This document shows, piece after piece, positions 16,102 to 20,713 of a stretch of 26,868 nucleotides of DNA. The notes beneath the pieces are model-generated. The model was given only the letters and a program-made list of their open reading frames with translations, was not told the origin of the DNA and did not search any database. Numbering within the stretch: position 1 is the first letter of the stretch; each line of letters starts with the position of its first letter. The position numbers and the translations under genes were made by a program. Source of the stretch: a virus; IMG/VR virus record IMGVR_UViG_3300046002_008066, positions 1-26,868 of that record. One strand, given 5' to 3'.

Positions 16102-16134
16102 GGCTAATATCTTACACCATAGTCTAGGAATCAA
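16102..16134 (-). promoter_or_regulatory. Probable promoter of nrdB-nrdA, leaderless placement
   Basis: On the minus strand, TTGATT (16134-16129) is followed after 17 bases by GATATT (16111-16106), 4 bases, and the nrdB ATG at 16101. The boxes are weaker than at other units, but spacing and distance to the ATG match them. Confidence 0.5.
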
Positions 16135-16168
16135 GAATAGCAAATGGAATTTTTCTTTAATTTTGCCG

Positions 16169-16197
16169 TTGACAGATTAAAATTTGATATACATAAT
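16169..16197 (+). promoter_or_regulatory. Rightward sigma70-like promoter running into the first hairpin
   Basis: TTGACA (16169-16174) is followed after 17 bases by CATAAT (16192-16197), five of six matches to the -10 consensus. The predicted start near 16204 lies inside the first hairpin. No gene begins within 280 bases downstream, so it either makes a long structured leader, a short RNA ending near the palindromes at 16262-16311, or serves another role such as origin transcription. Confidence 0.55.
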
Positions 16198-16234
16198 ACT
16201 GAGCGAAGCGAAGTATTACCGAGCGAAGCGAGGT
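16194..16234. repeat. Tandem GCGAAGC hairpins, unit A
   Basis: Hairpin 1 (16194-16218) has arms TAATACT and AGTATTA enclosing GA, GCGAAGC, GA. Hairpin 2 (16218-16234) has arms ACC and GGT enclosing the same GA, GCGAAGC, GA. In each, GC pairs with GC across a GAA loop, and the flanking GA steps face each other as tandem G-A mismatches, which can form stable sheared pairs. The two hairpins abut, sharing base 16218. Confidence 0.85.
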
Positions 16235-16261
16235 TGCCGTTAAATTTGTAGATGCTCTGAA

Positions 16262-16288
16262 TAATTAATTTGCTTCGCAAATTAATTA
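16262..16288. repeat. 12-bp perfect palindrome with TTC loop (GAA on the other strand)
   Basis: Arms 16262-16273 (ending AATTTGC) and 16277-16288 (beginning GCAAATT) are perfectly complementary around loop TTC. On the complementary strand the tip reads GCGAAGC, so the same mini-hairpin sequence is presented by the opposite strand. Confidence 0.85.
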
Positions 16289-16311
16289 AAGATTTTTGAA
16301 AAAAATCTTTA
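16287..16311. repeat. 11-bp perfect palindrome with GAA loop
   Basis: Arms 16287-16297 (TAAAGATTTTT) and 16301-16311 (AAAAATCTTTA) pair perfectly around loop GAA. It overlaps the previous palindrome by two bases. The stem is almost all A-T, and no uninterrupted T-run follows, so it is a poor intrinsic terminator. Confidence 0.75.
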
Positions 16312-16329
16312 TTCATTGCACTTTTTCAC

Positions 16330-16357
16330 TTGAATTGTGGAACTGCACTAATATAAT
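16330..16357 (+). promoter_or_regulatory. Rightward promoter whose -10 box is the arm of a hairpin
   Basis: TTGAAT (16330-16335) is followed after 16 bases by a perfect TATAAT (16352-16357). The TATAAT is the outer part of the left arm of hairpin 3. The palindromic right arm gives a TATAAT on the opposite strand (16380-16375), but no -35 is seen for that direction. It could drive the unit beginning at 16491-16497 with a leader of about 130 bases. Confidence 0.5.
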
Positions 16358-16395
16358 ACTGAGCGAAGCGAAGTATTATACGAGCGAGAGCGAGT
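16352..16395. repeat. Tandem GCGAAGC-type hairpins, unit B
   Basis: Hairpin 3 (16352-16380) has 9-base arms TATAATACT and AGTATTATA enclosing GA, GCGAAGC, GA. Hairpin 4 (16380-16395) has arms AC and GT enclosing GA, GC, loop GAGA, GC, GA. Bases 16353-16378 are identical to 16193-16218, exactly 160 bases upstream. Hairpin 4 differs from hairpin 2 in stem and loop but keeps the same architecture, with a GNNA loop in place of GNA. Confidence 0.85.
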
Positions 16396-16462
16396 TTAAA
16401 ATGAAAACGTAACGCTTTTCAACTACGTGCAAATATATTTTTACTTTATGTATAAATTTTAC

Positions 16463-16491
16463 TTGACAGCATACAATTCTATGCTTAATTA
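16463..16491 (+). promoter_or_regulatory. Promoter of the dut-dNMPK-sigma-ssb unit, with inner inverted repeat
   Basis: TTGACA (16463-16468) is followed after 17 bases by TAATTA (16486-16491) and then 5 bases to the ATG at 16497, the same geometry as the helicase promoter. The spacer holds an inverted repeat, GCATA (16469-16473) and TATGC (16480-16484), which could be a repressor site. Confidence 0.5.
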
Positions 16492-16496
16492 TGTTA

Positions 16497-16766
16497 ATGG
16501 ACGAACCACAACAAGAATATTTATGCTCTAGCGCTAACTGGGAGGTATCAGTATCGGCAAAATCTGCTGAAGAAGCAGCATCACTAGCAGTTCAAAAAAT
16601 AGTCGATGGTTCAAAAGTTGTAAACTTTCCAATTGGAGCTATGATTGTTGTTATACCAATTGTGAAAGATCTGGAAAATTTACACATGATTTATGCTCCC
16701 AAAATCTTGGCAGACGTTGGTCTTCATGAATTCTCATCAGATTTAATCAAATTTATAAATGAATAA
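16497..16766 (+). CDS. Small conserved phage protein, first gene of the rightward unit
   Basis: An 89-residue protein (91 if the ATG at 16491 is used). The start at 16497 is preferred because the upstream promoter has the geometry seen elsewhere only if this ATG is used; there is no Shine-Dalgarno before either. EYLCSSANWEVSVSAKSAEEAASLAVQKIV looks like a short strand-helix domain of a type common in small phage proteins: YLCSSANWEVSVSAKSAEEA reads as a strand followed by a helix and resembles domains that sense or bind small ligands, but no function can be assigned. Hydrophobic VNFPIGAMIVVIPIV is a buried strand rather than a membrane segment. Its stop overlaps the dUTPase start by 8 bases. 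Confidence 0.7.
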   Translation: MDEPQQEYLCSSANWEVSVSAKSAEEAASLAVQKIVDGSKVVNFPIGAMIVVIPIVKDLENLHMIYAPKILADVGLHEFSSDLIKFINE

Positions 16767-17262
16767 ACTTAAAGTCAATAACATTTCTTTGATTAGCCCT
16801 CCATCTAATGGAGATGTTGGCTATGATATTTTCGCAAATTCAGAGCCAAATATTGTTGGTGAATACACTGAATCACTAGGCTATACTCACATTGATTACA
16901 TTGAGTATGACTCTGGATTGATTATTGATCCAGGGTCTGAGTATCATACTTTGCTTTTTCCCAGATCTTCAATTTCAACTAAAAATCTTGCTCTCTGCAA
17001 TAGTGTTGGAGTTATTGATTCTAGCTATAGAGGAACTATCAAAGTAAGGTTCAAATACATTCCTTCTCCAGAAGATGTTAATAATATTGGACGATTCGTT
17101 GCTAGACACGCTATCGATGTTAATTCTCAGTATATTTATAAAAAAGGCGATAAAATCGCACAATTAGTTTTTCAGAAATCAAATTTCGTTGAGCTTGAAC
17201 AGTGTGATTCTTTTGAACCAACACAAAGAGGAGAGGGGGGCTTTGGTAGCACAGGAGTATGA
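16759..17262 (+). CDS. dut: Trimeric dUTPase
   Basis: A 167-residue dUTP diphosphatase converting dUTP to dUMP, which keeps uracil out of DNA and feeds thymidylate synthesis. All five family motifs are present in order: DVGYDIFA (19-26), PRSSISTKN (68-76), NSVGVIDSSYRG (81-92, catalytic Asp87, uracil-stacking Tyr90), KGDKIAQLVF (129-138), and RGEGGFGSTG (157-166), the glycine-rich arm that closes over the active site of a neighbouring subunit. It is about 15-20 residues longer than the shortest bacterial enzymes because of a loop at about 30-52 rich in Tyr and acidic residues. It overlaps the dNMP kinase by 4 bases. Confidence 0.94.
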   Translation: MNKLKVNNISLISPPSNGDVGYDIFANSEPNIVGEYTESLGYTHIDYIEYDSGLIIDPGSEYHTLLFPRSSISTKNLALCNSVGVIDSSYRGTIKVRFKYIPSPEDVNNIGRFVARHAIDVNSQYIYKKGDKIAQLVFQKSNFVELEQCDSFEPTQRGEGGFGSTGV

Positions 17263-17837
17263 ACGATAGAATTATTGGAATTTGTGGACCAGCTAGAAGT
17301 GGCAAAGATACTTTAGCTGATAGCTTCGTTGAAATTTTTAAAGAGTATAAAGTTAAAACTCAAAAATTATCTTTTGCTAAAGAATTGAAATATGAATGTA
17401 AAAGTTTTGTTAAAAAAACTTTAGGCATTGACATTTTTACAGAAGTTACAGAAGAAAAAGATATTATTCGACCGCTTTTAGTAACATGGGGAACTCACGT
17501 AAGGCGCAAATTAAATGATAACGTTTGGATTGATGCTCTTGAAAAAAGAATGCATTCTAATAAAATAGTAATCATTAGCGATGTTAGATTTGAGAATGAA
17601 TTTAATTGGGTAAAAAAACAAGGAGGAAAAATTATATTTGTTAATAGAACTCTTCCAGATGGAAGTTTAGTTCCAAATGCAAATGAAGAGGAGGAGAAAA
17701 ACAATTCTTTCTTACAGCAAAATGCTGATTCGGCTTTTACATGGGACACTATGAATGATGAAAGATGGATTCAAGCTATTTCTCATACAATTTTAACAGG
17801 GATCGTTCCTAAAGATTGGATTAACCGTGGACTCTGA
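17259..17837 (+). CDS. Phage deoxynucleoside monophosphate kinase
   Basis: A 192-residue P-loop kinase resembling T4 gp1, which phosphorylates dNMPs to dNDPs. GICGPARSGKDTLA (7-20) is the Walker A loop, with the K-D in place of K-S/T typical of this family. The IIRPLLVTWGTHVRRKL segment and KIVIISDVRFENEF with NWVKKQGGKIIFVNR match the substrate-binding and core-strand segments of phage dNMP kinases. Together with dUTPase and ribonucleotide reductase it completes a phage route to dNTPs. GGAG lies just upstream of the ATG. The C-terminus overlaps the sigma-factor gene by 11 bases. Confidence 0.85.
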   Translation: MNDRIIGICGPARSGKDTLADSFVEIFKEYKVKTQKLSFAKELKYECKSFVKKTLGIDIFTEVTEEKDIIRPLLVTWGTHVRRKLNDNVWIDALEKRMHSNKIVIISDVRFENEFNWVKKQGGKIIFVNRTLPDGSLVPNANEEEEKNNSFLQQNADSAFTWDTMNDERWIQAISHTILTGIVPKDWINRGL

Positions 17838-18393
17838 TTTATCTCTCATCAATAAAATTAAAGAGAATCGCGATGATGAAAGTTTAAAAGAACTCATTAA
17901 TCGCCACTCTGGGATTTATTTAGAAATGGTTAATCGTGTTATTCCAGACTACTCTGGCATTGTTAATAAGCACGATGTTTTGCTGGAAAAAGATTTTACA
18001 ATCTATTGTGCTGCTTTAAAATATGAGCCAGATAGAAATACAAAATTCTCAACTCACTTAGCTAACGAAACAAGATGGAAATGCTTGAATCTTTATAATA
18101 AAAATAAAAAGATGATGGAAGAGCCTCTTGATAAAATCATCGTCGAACCTTTTTGCGAAGACTTTACAAAGTCTATTCACAAACAAGAACTTATTCAAAG
18201 CATTCTTGATTATGCAAAAAAATATCCTGATGCTAGAGTAAGAAAAATGATTGACATGAGATACGACTCGATGTATAATAAAGTCGTTCCTTGGAAATTA
18301 ATTGCTAAAGAACTTGGAATGAGCATTCAAGGCTGCATAGATATTCACAATAAATTCATTATTAAAGCCAAAAAAGAACTAAATTATGTATAA
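17827..18393 (+). CDS. RNA polymerase sigma-like factor
   Basis: A 188-residue protein with GTG start. DFTIYCAALKYEPDRNTKFS (56-75) continuing through THLANETRWKCLNLYNKNKK resembles sigma70 region 2 (the core-binding helix followed by the F-S-T-x-x-x-x-x-x-R-W DNA-melting segment). Residues 153-185, with PWKLIAKELGMSIQGCIDIH and an Arg/Lys-rich helix, resemble the region 4 helix-turn-helix. The length is close to T4 gp55 (185), the late sigma factor, so a role in switching host RNA polymerase to phage late genes is a fair inference. It could also be an ECF-like middle-gene factor. It overlaps genes on both sides. Confidence 0.78.
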   Translation: MDSDLSLINKIKENRDDESLKELINRHSGIYLEMVNRVIPDYSGIVNKHDVLLEKDFTIYCAALKYEPDRNTKFSTHLANETRWKCLNLYNKNKKMMEEPLDKIIVEPFCEDFTKSIHKQELIQSILDYAKKYPDARVRKMIDMRYDSMYNKVVPWKLIAKELGMSIQGCIDIHNKFIIKAKKELNYV

Positions 18394-18811
18394 CAAAATC
18401 ATCGGAATTGGACACGTAGTAAAAGATCCAGAATCGCGAACAACCTCTACTGGCAAGCAAGTTTGCACGTTGAGAGTTTGCATTTCTGACTCTCAAGCAA
18501 AAAATAAATGTTTTATTGATTGCGAGTGCTGGGACAAGCTCGCTGAAATTTGCGTTAAATTCGTGAAGAAAGGAAAAGAAATTATGATTGAAGGCGAACT
18601 TAACATGTCATCTTGGACTGGAAAAGATGGCTCTACTCAAACTAAGCCATATATTCGCGCAGATAAAGTTAAGTTTTTGAATTCCGCTCCAAAGCAGGAA
18701 GCTGGATCTGAAGATGAAAGCTTCTCAGATTCAAAATCTGATGGAAAAAAGACATTTTCTAAACCCAAACAACAAGTTGAAGAGATCGACTCTGAAGACA
18801 TTCCATTCTAA
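18386..18811 (+). CDS. ssb: Bacterial-type single-stranded DNA-binding protein
   Basis: A 141-residue SSB. The OB fold spans 1-100, beginning YNKIIGIGHVVKDPESRTT, with CTLRVCIS, FIDCECWDKLAEICVKFVKK and GKEIMIEGELNMSSW as its strands and helix. A serine/lysine-rich linker leads to the C-terminal tip DSEDIPF, the conserved acidic peptide that recruits partner proteins to SSB-coated DNA. The phage therefore uses a bacterial-type SSB with its own partner-binding tip rather than a T4 gp32-type protein in this region. The stop overlaps the next start as TAATG. Confidence 0.92.
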   Translation: MYNKIIGIGHVVKDPESRTTSTGKQVCTLRVCISDSQAKNKCFIDCECWDKLAEICVKFVKKGKEIMIEGELNMSSWTGKDGSTQTKPYIRADKVKFLNSAPKQEAGSEDESFSDSKSDGKKTFSKPKQQVEEIDSEDIPF

Positions 18812-19884
18812 TGAAACTCCTAGTACAAGCAGCCCTTAATAATTTAAGTTTTGGAAACGTTAGTGTCAACATTCTTAAAGAATTTTTTAATAAAAATATT
18901 GAAATCGGCTTGTTTCCTTTTGGGAATATTGATTTGTCAGTTTTCAATTTATCTAACGAATTTAAAGATTTTCTTCAAAAGTCTATCAATCAAAGATTTG
19001 ATGCTTTAAAAAAAGATGTTCCAGCATTTAAGTTGTGGCATTTGAATAGCTCTGATGATCGCAAAAATCCTAATCAAAATCTTTTAACATTCTACGAGTG
19101 TAGTGAACCCACAAAAACAGAAGTGGCCATTGCGCAAGCTCAGGACAAAATCTTTTTTAGCTCAACTTATGCTCAAAATAAATTCATTGATCTTGGATGT
19201 GAAAATACTAGTTTTGTGCCTATGGGTTTCGATCCTGATCTTCACATCACAAATAAAAAGTATTTAGATGTAGTGCATTTCGGTTTGATGGGCAAATTTG
19301 AGCATCGAAAACACACTCAAAAAATCATTAAAACTTGGCTTAATAAGTATGGCAATAATAACGATTACCAGCTTTCTTGCTGCGTTACTAATCCATTCTT
19401 TAAGCCAGAGCAAATGCAAGCCATCATTAGCAATTTGTTAGATGGAAAGAGATATACTAATATTAATTTTCTTCCCTACTTACAAACAAATCAAGAAGTC
19501 AATGAATTTTTAAATGCTATTGATATTGATTTGACTGGCTTGAGTGGCGGCGAGGGTTGGAATTTACCATCATTCAATGCTACTTGCTTGGGCAAATGGT
19601 CAATTGTTTTGAATGAAACCTCTCATAAAGACTGGGCAACATCTGAGAATTCCATCTTGGTTGAATCAGATGGAAAAATTCCAGCGCACGACGGAGTTTT
19701 CTTCTTGAAAGGACACGAATTTAATCAAGGCGAATTTTACTCTTGGAGCGAAGAAGCTGTAGTTGCCGCTATGGACTCTGCTGTTAAAAAGTACAAAGTC
19801 TCCAATGTTTCTGGAATTGAAATGAGCAAAAAATTCTCGTATAAAAACACTGCTGAAATCATTTTAGACAAAGTTTTTTCTTGA
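18811..19884 (+). CDS. GT-B type glycosyltransferase outside the cassette
   Basis: A 357-residue transferase. FFSSTYAQNKFIDLGC (115-130) followed by FVPMGFDPD (135-143) is the linker into the second Rossmann domain of GT4-like enzymes, VVHFGLMGKFEHRKH (154-168) starts that domain and carries the phosphate-binding Gly and the Arg/Lys, and DLTGLSGGEGWNLPSF (near 240-255) is the E-x-G-x-x-x-P-type nucleotide-sugar binding motif. It differs from the five transferases in the cassette in fold details, strand and base composition. It is the last gene of the nucleotide/SSB unit, a surprising place for a glycosyltransferase, and could act on DNA, virion or host surface. Confidence 0.8.
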   Translation: MKLLVQAALNNLSFGNVSVNILKEFFNKNIEIGLFPFGNIDLSVFNLSNEFKDFLQKSINQRFDALKKDVPAFKLWHLNSSDDRKNPNQNLLTFYECSEPTKTEVAIAQAQDKIFFSSTYAQNKFIDLGCENTSFVPMGFDPDLHITNKKYLDVVHFGLMGKFEHRKHTQKIIKTWLNKYGNNNDYQLSCCVTNPFFKPEQMQAIISNLLDGKRYTNINFLPYLQTNQEVNEFLNAIDIDLTGLSGGEGWNLPSFNATCLGKWSIVLNETSHKDWATSENSILVESDGKIPAHDGVFFLKGHEFNQGEFYSWSEEAVVAAMDSAVKKYKVSNVSGIEMSKKFSYKNTAEIILDKVFS

Positions 19885-19909
19885 CTTTTAATTAAAAATA
19901 TATTATTAT
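19881..19909 (+). promoter_or_regulatory. Promoter of the Hsp20 gene, leaderless placement
   Basis: TTGACT (19881-19886) is followed after 17 bases by TATTAT (19904-19909), 6 bases, and the ATG at 19916. The -35 overlaps the last bases of the glycosyltransferase gene (stop 19882-19884). The expected start point falls on the ATG. Confidence 0.75.
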
Positions 19910-19915
19910 AACAAT

Positions 19916-20257
19916 ATGATTGAATCAAAAACTGAACAATATTTTAATAGCCTTCTATATCCAGAAAGCAATTGTTGCTTTAATGGAGCAGTTAAAATTA
20001 AGACTCTTGAAAATCATTATGAAGCATTGATGATTATGCCTGGCTCTGAAAAAACAGAGGTTAATATCACCGCATCTAGCAGTCTTCTTGAAGCAAAAAG
20101 CTCAAATGTTGATTATCCTTATGGATATCAAATCAAGCTTTCTAAACTGGTTGACGTTGAAAAGATTTCATCCTCTCTTAAAAACGGAGTCTTGAAAATT
20201 ACAATGCCTAAGCAAAAACTTCAAGCTTCTGACAAGTTTAAAGTTCCAATCTCGTAA
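19916..20257 (+). CDS. Small heat-shock protein (Hsp20/alpha-crystallin)
   Basis: A 113-residue chaperone-type protein. The alpha-crystallin domain is visible as NHYEALMIMPGSEKTEVNI (33-51), an internal strand pair YGYQIKLSKLVDVEKI, and the family signature LKNGVLKITMPK (88-99), in which G-V-L-x-I is nearly invariant. Compared with bacterial Hsp20 (about 140-150) the N-terminal arm is short. Hsp20 genes are common in large marine and freshwater T4-like phages, where they are thought to stabilise proteins during infection or virion assembly. It is expressed from its own promoter and is followed by a strong terminator, so it is a single-gene unit. Confidence 0.88.
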   Translation: MIESKTEQYFNSLLYPESNCCFNGAVKIKTLENHYEALMIMPGSEKTEVNITASSSLLEAKSSNVDYPYGYQIKLSKLVDVEKISSSLKNGVLKITMPKQKLQASDKFKVPIS

Positions 20258-20282
20258 GTCGGTTAATAAATAAACAAATAAT

Positions 20283-20313
20283 AAAACAGGTAGTGAAAAC
20301 TACCTGTTTTTTT
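20283..20313 (+). terminator. Intrinsic terminator after Hsp20
   Basis: Arms 20283-20294 (AAAACAGGTAGT) and 20299-20310 (ACTACCTGTTTT) form a 12-bp perfect stem closed by a GAAA tetraloop and followed by further T residues to 20313. This is the only classical intrinsic terminator I see in the window. Confidence 0.9.
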
Positions 20314-20323
20314 ATTATATAGT

Positions 20324-20713
20324 ATGCCCCTTTACATTTACCTCAATGAATCAACAAATGAATATCGCGAAATTCTCCAAGGAATGAATGACCCTCACGA
20401 ATACTTTGGAGAAGACGGTGAACTCAATGAGCCTTGGCAGCGCGTTTTTACTATTCCTAATGCATCTATTGATACGCAGATCGATCCATTTAACTCTAAT
20501 CAATTTGTGGACCGTACAGGATCTAAGAAGGGTTCCTATGGAGATATGCTCGACTATAGCTCAGAGATGAGCCAACGCCGCGCAGATCAAGCAGGAGGAG
20601 TTGATCCTGTTAAAGAAAAGTACTTTAAAGAGTATTCAAAAAAGAGAAAAGGAGCTAAACACTTTGAACAAATGAAAACATTTGAGAGTAAAGGAATTGA
20701 GGTTAAATATTAA
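20324..20713 (+). CDS. Small conserved phage protein, FmdB-like N-terminus without cysteines
   Basis: A 129-residue protein. MPLYIYLNESTNEYREILQGM resembles the start of FmdB-type zinc-ribbon proteins (MP-x-Y-x-F/Y), but the cysteines are absent, and the strand-turn-strand leads into EPWQRVFTIPNASIDTQIDP. The second half is highly charged with KEKYFKEYSKKRKGAKHF, suggesting a helical, basic C-terminus. Such proteins occur in large phages, often near virion genes; function unknown. It lies 10 bases after the Hsp20 terminator T-run, with TATTAT 5 bases before the ATG, and its stop overlaps the stop of the convergent fibre gene. Confidence 0.65.
   Translation: MPLYIYLNESTNEYREILQGMNDPHEYFGEDGELNEPWQRVFTIPNASIDTQIDPFNSNQFVDRTGSKKGSYGDMLDYSSEMSQRRADQAGGVDPVKEKYFKEYSKKRKGAKHFEQMKTFESKGIEVKY

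Larger units (their letters stand above)
16135..16490. promoter_or_regulatory. Divergent intergenic control region with hairpin array
   Basis: This is the only gene-free stretch over 300 bases. It separates the leftward nrdB unit from the rightward nucleotide/SSB unit. It holds two tandem-hairpin units (16194-16234 and 16352-16395), two longer palindromes (16262-16288 and 16287-16311), two rightward -35/-10 pairs that run into the hairpins, a rightward promoter for the next gene, a direct repeat TTGCCGTT at 16163-16170 and 16234-16241 flanking the first hairpin unit, and an imperfect inverted repeat at 16403-16420 (GAAAACG and CGCTTTTC). No convincing reading frame is present: ATG at 16251 and 16402 are followed by stops after two and three codons. 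A control region, and possibly a replication origin, is inferred. Confidence 0.7.

Noticed and set aside
16102-16143. Longer start for nrdB at 16143.
   Set aside because: The added 14 residues are hydrophobic and unlike NrdB, and they cover the probable promoter.
16287-16311. Palindrome as an intrinsic terminator for nrdB-side or leader transcripts.
   Set aside because: The stem is nearly all A-T, and the following T-run is interrupted; it lacks the GC-rich stem of the real terminator at 20283.
16131-16316. A 61-codon minus-strand frame across the intergenic region.
   Set aside because: It is simply a reading through the hairpin array, has no ribosome site or family resemblance, and its coding sequence is dictated by the palindromes.
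16451-16458. TATAAATT upstream of the rightward unit as a T4-type late promoter.
   Set aside because: One mismatch in an AT-rich region, and the adjacent TTGACA with correctly spaced -10 explains the start better.
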